From the NCBI RefSeq assembly GCF_011764485.1, contig NZ_AP022849.1:434001-498000 (forward strand): 64,000 bases of DNA. Direction: 5' to 3'. The position numbers and the translations under genes are program-made. Below the pieces are notes generated by a model that was given only the letters and a program-made list of their open reading frames with translations, searched no databases and was not told the origin of the DNA. Shown piece after piece: positions 9,208 to 18,212 of this stretch (the stretch's first letter is position 1; each line of letters opens with the position of its first letter). This stretch comes from Bosea sp. ANAM02. Its GTDB lineage: Bacteria > Pseudomonadota > Alphaproteobacteria > Rhizobiales > Beijerinckiaceae.

Positions 9208-10696
9208 GCCCTTCCTCCGGCTCCTCTTCCTCGAAGACGACGTTGGGCTTGCGATCGCCGATCTTGATGAAGTGGGATGCCCGTAGCACTGGCTTGGCTT
9301 CAGCTTCATCGATGTGCCCCGGAGGAAGCTCCGGAGGCACGCCATACGCCATGAAGACAGTCCCGTCCGGCGACAGGACCTTGCAGCCCCGAAGTTGGAG
9401 CAGTGTGTCCGGCGAGTTCACATCCAGATTGGTCGCGATCACCATGATGCCCGACATCATGATAGGCAGGATCTCGGAGACCTCACGTCGGGTCATGTCG
9501 ACAATCACCGCATAAGCGTGACGACGCGCGGCCGACCTGAGGCCGGCGCTGAAGCCGTCGTCGTCCGGGATCACGGCGTAATCCAATCCGCCTGCCTCCA
9601 GCAGCTCGGCAGCCTTTGACGCTCCGGCTCGATCCGTGGGCAGCAACTCCAGCTTGTCCCAATCGACCGCCTTGCCTGGCACCATCGGATCGAGCGCGTG
9701 AGGAGGCCGCATAAGCTGGCGTGCCTCTGACCATGAGACGACAGCTCCGCCGCCACTGACGATCCGAGTCTCGGCCGGCACACCGATACCAAGGGAGGCC
9801 TGCTGCAGTCTCTCGGTCATCTGACGGAGCACCGCATGCGAGACGCCCGTGCGCCAATGAGCCATCAGCGCAAGCCCGGTGAGGTCGAGATAGGAGGCCT
9901 CGACTTGCCCCGCCTCGAACAGGGAAAGCAGCTCTCCCGGCGCGAGAGACAACGAAATCGTCGGCACCCCCTTGATGCGGGGGCGCTCCGGCTGGCCCGC
10001 CGGCATAAGGCTCATGGGATCGATCGCCTGGTCCCAAGAAAGGCAAAGCGCATCGAGGTAGGCGTTGATCCGGAAGCGCATGGCTTCGTAGATACGATCT
10101 CCCCATTCAACCTCCTCCTGCTCGCCGGCGGCAACGAGCCAATCGACGAGGAAGGCGGACACCTGCGGATCATAGTTCGGGTTGGCCTGGCAGGCCGCAG
10201 CGAGATGCAGATGAACCGGCACGACATCGGCATAGTCGGCGACGAAGTTTGCGATCCCGCCGTTCATCATGCGCCACCGCAGCAGGAACGCCATGTAGGC
10301 GAACCGCTCGGCATTACTCATGTTCGGCGCGCGCCAGTCACCGACCTGGGACTGCCCGAAGAACTTCTCCCGCCCTGAATTCGAGAGTTCGTCATAGCCG
10401 GTCGTGCGAACGGTCGCGCCCGCAGCATCCGCCGCTGCCTCAAGAGCCCCGTTGTCTCGGAGCTCAGCTCCAGAGAGTTCACTCAGCCGGGACAGGAAGG
10501 CACCGGCGACGACCTCGCGCGCCCGCACCTCGTGACGCGGCGTGGACGCCAGATAAACCAGAAGGGCCGCGTTGTTTCGGAAGCCGAGCCCAGCAGCGAG
10601 GGCTTCGGCACGATGGGACGCCTTGGTCCCGGGGAATGCCTCGCCGATCGACGCGCGAACGGAGGCAACAATCTCATCAGAGAGCAGAATGCGCAT
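9185..10696 (-). CDS. Hypothetical protein, 503 aa
   Basis: The start is ATG at 10696, with AAAGGTG 8 nt upstream. The first 60 residues (LSDEIVASVRASIGEAFPGTKASHRAEALAAGLGFRNNAALLVYL) resemble an N-terminal helical module seen in unannotated plasmid proteins. The remaining sequence alternates helical and beta parts. The C-terminus is acidic (FEEEEPEEGLRPP). No catalytic motif is visible. A GATCCTT element (minus orientation) lies 81 bp upstream of the start. Confidence 0.5.
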   Translation of the reverse strand: MRILLSDEIVASVRASIGEAFPGTKASHRAEALAAGLGFRNNAALLVYLASTPRHEVRAREVVAGAFLSRLSELSGAELRDNGALEAAADAAGATVRTTGYDELSNSGREKFFGQSQVGDWRAPNMSNAERFAYMAFLLRWRMMNGGIANFVADYADVVPVHLHLAAACQANPNYDPQVSAFLVDWLVAAGEQEEVEWGDRIYEAMRFRINAYLDALCLSWDQAIDPMSLMPAGQPERPRIKGVPTISLSLAPGELLSLFEAGQVEASYLDLTGLALMAHWRTGVSHAVLRQMTERLQQASLGIGVPAETRIVSGGGAVVSWSEARQLMRPPHALDPMVPGKAVDWDKLELLPTDRAGASKAAELLEAGGLDYAVIPDDDGFSAGLRSAARRHAYAVIVDMTRREVSEILPIMMSGIMVIATNLDVNSPDTLLQLRGCKVLSPDGTVFMAYGVPPELPPGHIDEAEAKPVLRASHFIKIGDRKPNVVFEEEEPEEGLRPPGRG

Positions 10697-10794
10697 GCAA
10701 CACCTTTGAGGTCCGTCGTCTGCCGATTCCACAAAGGACCGCGAGGTCAAGTTGCAGCGAAATTCTTGGTGATCAGAAGGATCGTCTAACCCGG

Positions 10795-10823
10795 CAGCAG
10801 GTTGGGTGATCCAAAACCTGCTG
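10795..10823. terminator. Inverted repeat between two minus-strand genes
   Basis: A 9-bp perfect inverted repeat (CAGCAGGTT at 10795 and AACCTGCTG at 10815) with an 11-nt loop, 64 bp past the stop of the sigma factor gene. No T-run follows on the minus strand, so it may be a weak or factor-dependent terminator or an operator. A second small dyad, AAGGAT-N4-ATCCTT, lies immediately next to it at 10825-10840. Confidence 0.4.
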
Positions 10824-10886
10824 CAAGGATGACAATCCTTCTGCGCGTGGTCAAGCCGGCGACCACCAAAATGGTGGACGAGCAAT

Positions 10887-12026
10887 TCAGGCCGCGTGTG
10901 CCATCCGGGAGCGGCGCATGTTCTGCTGCGCGATCACTGCCATCACATCGGCCGCTTCGGCACCGATCTCGGCCGCGATCGACGAGGCGCTCATCCCGAG
11001 CCCGAGGAAGTGCTTGACCTTGGCCGGGTCGACCTCCTCGTTTGCCGGCACAACCGCGTGCTCAGCGATCTGGAAGCTCTTCGTGGCGGGCGCGATCGTC
11101 TCGACAGCCACCTCCCCATCCGACAGGGGCTCAGGCGCCACCGCCGGCCGAGAGAGAGCGCGCTTCAGCTTCTGCAGGGCCTTCTGCTCGATCTGGCGGA
11201 TGCGTTCGCGGCTCACCCCGAATTCGAAAGAGAGCGTCTCCAGGGTGGCGACATCGTCGGAATCGACCAGGTAGCGAGCTTCGACCACCCGGCGGGAGCG
11301 CGGGTCGAGCTCGGCCACCGCCGCCATGAGGCCCGAGCCGCGGCGTTCATTGTCGATCTTGCGACCAACGACGACATCCGGCGTATCGGACGGGTCGACG
11401 AGGAAATCACCCCGCTCGGCGCCGTCCTCCGACTCGCCCACTCGGAGGTTCAGGGAGGTGTCGGCGTTGCTCAGCCGATCGAACATCGCAGCTGCCTCCG
11501 CGGGAAGGCAGTTCAGCTGCACGGCAGCTCGCTCGATCACCGCCTTACGGGGCAGGTGGGGGAACTCGGCCTCGATGGCGCGCACCGTCGCCTTCAACTT
11601 GAAAAACAGCCGCTTCTGGACCGCGGTCGTGCCCATCTTCACGAGGCTCTGATTGCGCATGATGAAGTCGTTGAGCATCGCCTTGACCCAATAGGAGGCA
11701 TAGGTCGCGAACCGATAGCCCGCCGCCGGGCCCGCATCGCCTTCAACTTCCCCACGCTTGCCGAGATCGAAGCGCTTCAAGGCCTCGATCAGACCGATCT
11801 GTCCTTCCTGGAAGAGATCAGTCTCCGACATGCCGTAGCCCGCCATCTTCTTGACGGCCTTCAGCACCATGCGTCCATGGGACAGGACGATCCGATCACG
11901 GGCACGAGTGCACCCGGTCTCCTGGAACGCCTGAACGAGCTCGCGCTCTTCTTCAGCGCCGAGATACGGCGCGGACATGACCTGGGCGAGAACGAACTGA
12001 TCAATCGGCTCAAAAACGGGCATCAC
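10887..12026 (-). CDS. RpoH-like (sigma-32 family) sigma factor with C-terminal extension
   Basis: 379 aa. Sigma region 2 is visible as DLFQEGQIGLIEALKRFD and YRFATYASYWVKAMLNDF. It is followed by SLVKMGTTAVQKRLFFKLK (about residues 127-145), whose QKRLFFKLK matches the 'RpoH box' of sigma-32 proteins. The region 4.2 helix-turn-helix is at about 261-286 (TLETLSFEFGVSRERIRQIEQKAL). Two departures are seen: a 15-residue insert in region 2 (about 89-103), and an 85-residue tail (295-379) ending in a second helix-turn-helix-like stretch (about 335-366). The family directs RNA polymerase to alternative promoters. GTG at 12026 and ATG at 12023 are both possible starts behind GAGAGG. Its targets may be on the element itself. 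Confidence 0.88.
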   Translation of the reverse strand: MMPVFEPIDQFVLAQVMSAPYLGAEEERELVQAFQETGCTRARDRIVLSHGRMVLKAVKKMAGYGMSETDLFQEGQIGLIEALKRFDLGKRGEVEGDAGPAAGYRFATYASYWVKAMLNDFIMRNQSLVKMGTTAVQKRLFFKLKATVRAIEAEFPHLPRKAVIERAAVQLNCLPAEAAAMFDRLSNADTSLNLRVGESEDGAERGDFLVDPSDTPDVVVGRKIDNERRGSGLMAAVAELDPRSRRVVEARYLVDSDDVATLETLSFEFGVSRERIRQIEQKALQKLKRALSRPAVAPEPLSDGEVAVETIAPATKSFQIAEHAVVPANEEVDPAKVKHFLGLGMSASSIAAEIGAEAADVMAVIAQQNMRRSRMAHAA

Positions 12027-12131
12027 GACACCTCTCAGGGCGCCGCAAGGAATGCGCCCTCAATCAATGATATTGATCTCTATCCCTATGCGAGACACAA
12101 CCTGCCAGCCTCTGTTTACCGGGGATGGGCA

Positions 12132-12401
12132 TCACACGACGCCGACGAGGCGGGACGCCGCGATGAGCCGAGCGTCGCCTTCTCCACGGCGCAGGCCTTG
12201 CCGGTAAACAGCGGTCAGAGCAGCCAAGAACCCGCGCTCGAACTCGTTGCAGGGAGGATTCTTCAGAAACACGTCAACGGACGTCAGCAGGAAATGCTCG
12301 GCCCTGCGCCCGTCGAGATCGACGATGTTGGTCGGCTCCGCCGCAACAACTCCGGGCTTCGGGGAAGGGAAGGGGACGACGGTCTGATTGAGCGCGGACA
12401 T
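12132..12401 (-). CDS. Small hypothetical protein upstream of the sigma factor
   Basis: 89 aa from ATG 12401. It carries CNEFERGFLAALTAVYRQGL, similar to a stretch in the protein encoded at 6565-7305. It lies 105 bp before the sigma factor gene on the same strand and could be in the same transcript. An AATCCTT element in minus orientation lies 34 bp upstream of the start. Function unknown. Confidence 0.45.
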   Translation of the reverse strand: MSALNQTVVPFPSPKPGVVAAEPTNIVDLDGRRAEHFLLTSVDVFLKNPPCNEFERGFLAALTAVYRQGLRRGEGDARLIAASRLVGVV

Positions 12402-12861
12402 GATAGGACCCTTAGCGAAGACCTTACCGTGGTAAAGGATTCGTTTCTCGGGTCCAACCAAAGGCTGGAAGGTATCCACAGGAATGGGCGAACGATCCAT
12501 TTAGGGCGCGCTCCCATTCCTTCAAGACCCTCACTCCAATTAAGACCCGGAGCGAAGACCTTCGCATTTCAACTGCGCACGCCCTGCCTCGAAGCGACGG
12601 CGGTTTCCGAAGCGCATATTCTTCCCGGGCTTACTGCAGCTTGGCTGCTTGTGGGGCTTGCACAGCGCGCAGCAGCGCCTGGTCGCCCTCGAAACGCGTT
12701 TGTGATGCACGATGTCCTCCGACTTCTGCCGGTGCGCCCCTATGGCGCCCGGCTGGCGAGCCGGGGAGAAGAACGAGAGCCATCGCCGTATCCCACATTG
12801 AAACCTGCGCCCAGAGTAGCGAGTATGGGTGAAACCTTGAAGCTCCCTGATCGGAGAACCC
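12402..12861. other. 460-bp gap without a confident gene
   Basis: Contains the promoter region of the small gene at 12132-12401. A 108-residue minus-strand frame (12540-12866) encodes EDIVHHKR then CCALCKPHK, which recalls a small HNH nuclease. It lacks a ribosome site and overlaps the start of the plus-strand gene at 12862. I see no other structure. Confidence 0.4.
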
Positions 12862-13422
12862 ATGATCGGCATCTATGTCCCGCGCCCCGGCTCACCAGCC
12901 GAGACCATGATCCGTCCTCATAGCGCGGTTGTGGCCACGATCGAGGACGGTGCCGACATGGCTTCCTGCTTCTTCGAAGGCAACGTCCACGGAGCGCAGA
13001 ACCTCCGTTCCTTCCACGACCGGCTTGTTGTCGCTGCCGGCCGACTGACCTGCGACTACCCTACAACCGCGCGCGCCCTCGTTCCCGTCGGCGATCTCAT
13101 CAAGGTCGCCTCCTACGATCCCCGGTTCCTCGCAGTCCGCGACGTCACCGACGGCAAGCGCCTCTCTGATTGGGCCGGGGAGCCAGTCGAATCGATCACC
13201 GGCGTCACCCTCCCCGTGGGCCGAAGGACCTGGTCAGAACTCTCGGCAGTCTCGGACGAGCTCCGGCCTGTCGGCGCGCGATCCATGTTCGCGTTCCGCA
13301 GCCGTGCTGGCCAGATTCTGGTGTTCGGACCCGACAAGGTGGCCGAGGTCCTCGCAGGCGACGATCCTCGCGCGCAGGCCTTCGCAATCGAGCCACAGGC
13401 TCCCCAGCCCCGCTTCGGCTGA
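12862..13422 (+). CDS. Hypothetical protein, 186 aa
   Basis: ATG start after GAGAACCC. The composition is that of a soluble beta-rich protein, ending in EPQAPQPRFG. No known domain. A 100-bp gap separates it from the next plus-strand gene. Function unknown. Confidence 0.5.
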   Translation: MIGIYVPRPGSPAETMIRPHSAVVATIEDGADMASCFFEGNVHGAQNLRSFHDRLVVAAGRLTCDYPTTARALVPVGDLIKVASYDPRFLAVRDVTDGKRLSDWAGEPVESITGVTLPVGRRTWSELSAVSDELRPVGARSMFAFRSRAGQILVFGPDKVAEVLAGDDPRAQAFAIEPQAPQPRFG

Positions 13423-13522
13423 TCGAGGCGCCCCATTCTTTGCCGCTTTCGCATCGGCCCAATATCCTGCACCGGAGATAAGGACTCGATCCCGATTCCT
13501 TCGAATTGGCACGGATGGCGAG

Positions 13523-14536
13523 ATGGGCAGCTTCATGGTCAACGACGGCGTCACCGGCCTCGCCATCGACCGCCACGAGGAGGTCGTCGGCCTCATGGTC
13601 GAGCGTCGCACCGGTGGCTATCCCGACGCGCTGACGGCTCTGGCGGTCGGCCCGCTCAAGCCCACCGACATCTTCGAGCCCGCGAGCCTGCCGATATTCG
13701 GCAAGATGGGCGACATGGGCGAAATCGTGCCGCATGCGGGCCAACTCGCCGCTTCTATTTTCACGAGCATGGTCGGGCTTCCCAAATTTGATGACGCCTT
13801 TGCGCTCGCTACCAACTTTCGTGATGGCGGGATGGCGTACCCGATCGACCGCATCTCGGCGATCATGGGTCAGAAGGAACCTGTGAAGGAGATCCTCGGC
13901 CTCGCTGTTTTCGCGCGCTCATCGTGGGACAAGATTGTCTCGATGCGCTGGGCAAGAAGCGAACGCGACGAGGACGTCAACACCGTAATGGCCATTGCGG
14001 ACGATCTCGCCCGGCGGTCGTCAGAGAAAGATGACCTGGCAACCATGCAGCTCATCTTGCTGCGGGACCTGAGGCTCGGTCGTGGCAGGCCATATTCGTT
14101 CTCCGATGGGCGCCAGACCGAAATTCCTATGGTAGCCTCAGTGCTGGAGCACCAGGAAGGCGGCTCACCGGTGTCGGGGAATTTCTCTCGCTGGCTGACG
14201 ACTGCAGGCCCGCTCGGCAAGCAGTCCCGGGACAAACCCGCTCGCGAGATCGTCGAAGGCTTCTGGGAGCTGCTCGCCTTCGAACAGGGCCTCGACGTCA
14301 TCGGCCGCACCCTCGGTCCTTCCAAGAAGCACGGCCAGCACGTCAACCATCTGGACACGATCGATGCAGGCCTCCTCGCCATCGAGAACGCCGGCGCTCA
14401 GATCATCGCCCGCGCCGAGGACGATCGCGAACTCCGAGACCCGCAGGTCGAGCGGCTTCAGGCTCAGCTGGCAAGCATGGACGAGATCCGCGAACGGCTT
14501 GAGATGGCGCTGACGAGGGCTGCGCCCCGGCCGTGA
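13523..14536 (+). CDS. Hypothetical protein, 337 aa
   Basis: The ATG at 13523 is chosen because upstream in-frame sequence overlaps the previous gene and has a non-coding composition. The first 40 residues (FMVNDGVTGLAIDRHEEVVGLMVERRTGG) look like a small beta domain. The C-terminal 60 residues form a predicted coiled coil (QIIARAEDDRELRDPQVERLQAQLASMDEIRERLEMAL). No motif assigns a function. Confidence 0.5.
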   Translation: MGSFMVNDGVTGLAIDRHEEVVGLMVERRTGGYPDALTALAVGPLKPTDIFEPASLPIFGKMGDMGEIVPHAGQLAASIFTSMVGLPKFDDAFALATNFRDGGMAYPIDRISAIMGQKEPVKEILGLAVFARSSWDKIVSMRWARSERDEDVNTVMAIADDLARRSSEKDDLATMQLILLRDLRLGRGRPYSFSDGRQTEIPMVASVLEHQEGGSPVSGNFSRWLTTAGPLGKQSRDKPAREIVEGFWELLAFEQGLDVIGRTLGPSKKHGQHVNHLDTIDAGLLAIENAGAQIIARAEDDRELRDPQVERLQAQLASMDEIRERLEMALTRAAPRP

Positions 14537-14545
14537 GCCGACAAG

Positions 14546-14965
14546 CTACCTCCCAACCAGATGCCGCACATTCCGGCGATCGACCGCCTTCTCGACCTCC
14601 GCACAGATGACAGGGAGGTCTTTCGCCGCTCCACCCCGACACAATCGCCCAGCTTCGACGACGCCCTTTTCGGAGCCCCCGTTGAAGACGAACTGCCCCA
14701 TCCACTCCGAGGGCGTCCGCTTCTCAAACGAGACGACCTTCCCTCGAAGGGCGAACTGCACCCCGGTCGGCGCCGAGGGCCATTCGATATTGATCAGCCA
14801 CTGAGTGGCTTTCGGGTGGGCCTGCCAAAGCTTTTTCGCCTGCTCAAAAGCCGCCGGGAACGCTGTCGGTATCGGGTTGGTGTCGGACGAGATCTTCACA
14901 TTGACGACCGCCTCGTTTCCGATCACCCAATCATCAGCGTGACACGGCGAGATCCACGTCGCCAA
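14546..14965 (-). CDS. Probable exported small protein
   Basis: About 139 aa from a TTG at 14965. The frame is open a little further upstream (to about 14998), where LVAIALATWISPCHA resembles the hydrophobic core and cleavage site of a signal peptide; no ATG is in frame, so the start is unsure. The mature part begins around DDWVIGNEAVVNVKISSDTNP. Two cysteines near the C-terminus (RLCRGG, VICAEV) suggest a periplasmic disulfide. No family recognised. Confidence 0.45.
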   Translation of the reverse strand: MATWISPCHADDWVIGNEAVVNVKISSDTNPIPTAFPAAFEQAKKLWQAHPKATQWLINIEWPSAPTGVQFALRGKVVSFEKRTPSEWMGQFVFNGGSEKGVVEAGRLCRGGAAKDLPVICAEVEKAVDRRNVRHLVGR

Positions 14966-15038
14966 CGCGATCGCGACCAGGCCCTCCGCAGAGCGCGATT
15001 ATCTTCCGCCATCACGACGCCCCCTCAGCGTTCATCTG

Positions 15039-15584
15039 CTATCGCTTCAAGCCATCCCGGAAGGCAATGCGGAGATCCAAGATTGCCTTGGCGAGCACCT
15101 CAGCTTCGGCCTGCAATGCATCTGCACGGGAGGCAAACTCCTCCCTCCCGAAAATGCGGTCGAAGGCATACATAATCAGAAGGCTCTCCCCTTCGCTGCG
15201 CTGCTTTCCGCCGCAGATTTGGAGGACGGCGTTGATCTCCGAGACTCGGCTATCGAAGAGCGCCGTTAGCCCGTCATAGAGGTCCGGCGCCTCCTTCATG
15301 AAGTCCTTCAGCCCGGCCCACACCAGGGCATCAATCCTCGCATCGCCATCGGCCGTTCTCAGCCCGACATCAGCCGTTTCCATGATGCAAAGGCCGGAGT
15401 AGACGCAGCTCATTACATGAAGCGCGCGCACCGCCGTCAGCGCGTTCTGGACGGGATCATTTCCGGAGGTCGCCTTCGCAGCCTTCACTAGGGCGGGGAA
15501 AACCGGATTGAAGAACGGGTAGAAATTCTGCGCGACAAGCCGAGATACGTCCTCAGGCCCGGCCCTCTTCTTCTGCCAGAACAT
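15039..15584 (-). CDS. Hypothetical helical protein, 181 aa
   Basis: Begins MFWQKKRAGPEDVSRLVAQNFYPFFNPVFPALVKAAK and stays helical throughout, ending with a basic tail. No signal peptide or membrane segment. It is 77 bp downstream of the gene ending at 15662 on the same strand, so it may share a transcript with the AAA ATPase set. Function unknown. Confidence 0.5.
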   Translation of the reverse strand: MFWQKKRAGPEDVSRLVAQNFYPFFNPVFPALVKAAKATSGNDPVQNALTAVRALHVMSCVYSGLCIMETADVGLRTADGDARIDALVWAGLKDFMKEAPDLYDGLTALFDSRVSEINAVLQICGGKQRSEGESLLIMYAFDRIFGREEFASRADALQAEAEVLAKAILDLRIAFRDGLKR

Positions 15585-15661
15585 CGACCCCGCCCCTTCA
15601 CGAACGGGGGAACGCTGCTCGGCGAGCTGCCTGGTGTCAAGCGAGAGGTGGCCAGCTCCTC

Positions 15662-16765
15662 TCAGGGCGCCATGATCAGCGCCATCGCATCTCCGAGACC
15701 GTCTTCGTCTACCCCGGGCTCTATCCTCTGCGGCGTCAGCGGCGAACGATTGATCGCCTCGATCGCGAGCTCGACGGTTCGGATGAGCTCGGCCATCGCC
15801 TCCCCACTCAGCCGCGGAATCGCCAGCCCAACGTTCCTGAAGCCTTCGAGCAAGGGAAGCGCATCCGACCCGGCCTCGATATCTCCGTCCCGAGCCCGGT
15901 CCCGCAATCGCGACATCTGCGCGAGCTGCTCGATCCGCTCCGCCGGCATCTGCCCGATATACGGTCCGAAACGATGGAGCATCACGTTCAGCATGCGGGC
16001 TGCATTGTGCTCCCGCTCACCCAACGGTCCGACGAGCTCGCGGTCCCATTTCCGGATTTCAAGCGTCCCCTGGAACGGGGTAAAGATCTTTGTCCTGATC
16101 CCCGGCGCACCCTCCTCGAGGAACTTAAACGCCTCTTGCGCCCTAAGGGGGCTGAACAGGATATCGGCTCGGTCCGGATCATCAGCAATCGTCGGGTAGC
16201 TCCCGTTTCGCATCTGGTGATAGATCTCGATCTGCGGAGCGCGGCGCTCGCGGTGAAGCACGCCATCCACGAAGATGAAGCTCTCACCGAGGACTTTCAT
16301 CACCAGCTCGCGTGTCGAGGCTTCCTCGTCGTCGACGACTTTGGTCACGTTCGCTGGAAGAGTGTCGAGCGCGGATCCGCCCGCCGGAAGCGGCGAGGTA
16401 CCCACGCGATTCTCTTCGATAAGCGATCGTGTTACCTCCGCGCTCCACCCTGAGCTGAGGAATTCACGCCAGTCGCCACCTTTCTCCAGGCGTTGGAGCC
16501 GGCCGCCCGGCGCGGCCACTCCATACTGGACGCCAAGATGAGGGCCATAGAGCTTGTCACCCACCGCATAGCGGACGTAGCGATTGATTTCCTTTCCCTC
16601 TTTGAGGTGAACGAGATCGACAGCCAGCTCCACCTGATCAGCAGAGAAGCTTCTGATGTCGATATCGACCTCGCCCTGCAGGACGAATGTCACGGGCTCT
16701 CGCTTGCGCGGCTGGACCGCGCGGACGCGATAGGGGAATCGAACCTTGAATCGAAGCGTGCTCAT
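15662..16765 (-). CDS. Hypothetical partner protein of the AAA ATPase, 367 aa
   Basis: ATG at 16765. The N-terminal 100 residues are beta-rich (LRFKVRFPYRVRAVQPRKREPVTFVLQGEVDIDIRSF, written here as an approximate span of residues 4-40). The C-terminal third is helical. No catalytic motif is seen. It follows the AAA ATPase gene by 55 bp on the same strand. ATPases of this small two-gene type often act on their neighbour, but the partner family is not one I can name. Confidence 0.5.
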   Translation of the reverse strand: MSTLRFKVRFPYRVRAVQPRKREPVTFVLQGEVDIDIRSFSADQVELAVDLVHLKEGKEINRYVRYAVGDKLYGPHLGVQYGVAAPGGRLQRLEKGGDWREFLSSGWSAEVTRSLIEENRVGTSPLPAGGSALDTLPANVTKVVDDEEASTRELVMKVLGESFIFVDGVLHRERRAPQIEIYHQMRNGSYPTIADDPDRADILFSPLRAQEAFKFLEEGAPGIRTKIFTPFQGTLEIRKWDRELVGPLGEREHNAARMLNVMLHRFGPYIGQMPAERIEQLAQMSRLRDRARDGDIEAGSDALPLLEGFRNVGLAIPRLSGEAMAELIRTVELAIEAINRSPLTPQRIEPGVDEDGLGDAMALIMAP

Positions 16766-16820
16766 GCCGGAAGCCTGCCACGCAAACATGCAAGGCTGAA
16801 CGACAGGTGGCTCTCCGCTC

Positions 16821-17759
16821 TTAGACAAGGCGGGTCTGACCATTCGCCCAGGTGTCGAGCTCGCGCGCGATCGCATCCTCGATCGTGATCGGCGTCCCTC
16901 GATCCTCCGCCACGACGAAAGCGCGCATGACGTTTCGCGTGAACAGTTCGGCATCGGAGAAGTGGTCCGGCTGAATTCGCATTGCCGCGTCCAGCAGATC
17001 GACCTTGCTTGTATCCGGCTCGAAGCCGTAGCGCTTGAACTCGTCCTGCATGAAGGGAGCGAAACGCTCCAGTTTCGGCCGCGGCAGTTCGATACGGATA
17101 TTGAAGCGGCGCCAGATTGCGGAATCGAGCATTCCGGCATGGTTGGTAGCAGCCATGCAGACAACATGAGACGGCACGTCATCCAGCTGGACCAGCAGCG
17201 TGGACACGACTCGTTTCATTTCCCCGCTCTCCTGATCGTTGTCGCGCTCGCGACCGAGAGCATCGAACTCGTCGAAGAACAACATGCTTGGCTGCCGCGC
17301 CGCGTAGGAGAAAAGACGCAAGAGGTTGCGCGACGTCTCACCAGGCGTCTTCGAGATCAGGTCGTCGTAACGAACCATGTAGGCCGGCAACCCGAGCTCC
17401 ACCGCAATGGCCGTCGCGAGCACTGTCTTACCGTTGCCGGGCGGCCCGATCAGCAGCGCCTTATGCCGGGGATCCAGCTTGCGTCGCTTCAAGGCCTCCG
17501 CGTGTCGAACCTCGACCATGAACTCCTCGACGATCACCGCGACCTCGGGAGGCAGCTTCAGATCGACGAGTGACTTCTTCGGCTTCAAAGGTGCCAGCCC
17601 GATCGGAAGCTCGCGGCTCAACCCGAAGATCTCGTCGACCTCCGCCATCAGCTCGCGATCTCCGAGTTGCTCGGCTGCGGACTGAGCCAGCTCCTTCAGC
17701 AGGATCGTGTCGCCGGCGACGCCAGCAGCGATCAGGTTCTTGAGCGTGTCGCGATTCAT
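16821..17759 (-). CDS. AAA ATPase
   Basis: 312 aa. Walker A is GPPGNGKT (about residues 109-116), Walker B is LFFDEFDALG, sensor 1 is MAATNH, and the second-region-of-homology arginines are in SAIWRRFNIRIELPRP. This order is classical AAA. The 100-residue N-terminal part is helical and would act as substrate adaptor. AAA proteins of this form remodel protein complexes; the substrate here is unknown. Three GTTGACAC repeats and a GATCCTT element lie in its upstream region, so it is probably the first gene of a regulated minus-strand set (17759 to about 15039). Confidence 0.85.
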   Translation of the reverse strand: MNRDTLKNLIAAGVAGDTILLKELAQSAAEQLGDRELMAEVDEIFGLSRELPIGLAPLKPKKSLVDLKLPPEVAVIVEEFMVEVRHAEALKRRKLDPRHKALLIGPPGNGKTVLATAIAVELGLPAYMVRYDDLISKTPGETSRNLLRLFSYAARQPSMLFFDEFDALGRERDNDQESGEMKRVVSTLLVQLDDVPSHVVCMAATNHAGMLDSAIWRRFNIRIELPRPKLERFAPFMQDEFKRYGFEPDTSKVDLLDAAMRIQPDHFSDAELFTRNVMRAFVVAEDRGTPITIEDAIARELDTWANGQTRLV

Positions 17760-17793
17760 GCCTTCCTCGGGGTCCCAAAGAAGCGTCCGCTCA

Positions 17794-17815
17794 ATCCTTC
17801 ATGCCGTCAAGGATC
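17794..17815. promoter_or_regulatory. ATCCTT/AAGGATC dyad upstream of the AAA ATPase gene
   Basis: ATCCTT (17794-17799) and AAGGATC (17809-17815) form an inverted repeat 35-56 bp upstream of the start. Read on the minus strand it gives GATCCTT followed by ATGAAGGATTGA, the same arrangement as the element upstream of dotD at 21549-21570. Confidence 0.45.
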
Positions 17816-17916
17816 ACACCCAAAATCGAGCAAGCTAACTCGCTTTCGCTTGCCCTTCATGCGCAACCGCATTTCGACCCAGAGACTACGTCGCTCACCC
17901 CATGGCATTCGCCACG

Positions 17917-17983
17917 GTGTCAACTGATCCATCTCGAATGAGCCACCGTGTCAACTCGCCAACCACCACGCCATCGTGTCAAC
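17917..17983 (-). repeat. Three direct repeats GTTGACAC-NN-TGGC
   Basis: Read on the minus strand, GTTGACAC followed by gaTGGC, ggTGGC and cgTGGC occurs three times (plus-strand cores at 17917-17924, 17948-17955, 17976-17983). Spacing is 31 and 28 bp, about three helical turns. They lie 158-224 bp upstream of the AAA ATPase gene in a 450-bp gap with no other gene. Two more GTTGACAC copies occur inside the recombinase gene near 20288 and 20340. Confidence 0.55.
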
Positions 17984-18212
17984 ACGTTCACGATGCCCCC
18001 GCTCAGGAAACGCCCTCATAAACGACCGCACAGAGCCTTCGATGCACTGCTGCGATCGAATTCCCGCAGCATCGCTCGATCCCTTCACGGGGCCTCTGCA
18101 GGGTTCCTCACGCTTGTGTCGGAGCGCGACCCATATCTCCGATGCTCTGGTCCAACGACCCGGCGAACGTCGCCTTCTGACCGGTCGCAAGCCATTGCCC
18201 TTGGCCTCGCGG

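Noticed and set aside
12540..12866. Possible small HNH nuclease on the minus strand (EDIVHHKR ... CCALCKPHK)
   Set aside because: No ribosome binding site, overlaps the start of a better gene, and the central Asn of HNH is not placed convincingly.
10896..12923. Long plus-strand frame of 675 codons opposite the sigma factor gene
   Set aside because: The sigma factor on the other strand has all family motifs; this frame reads as Arg/His-rich antisense.
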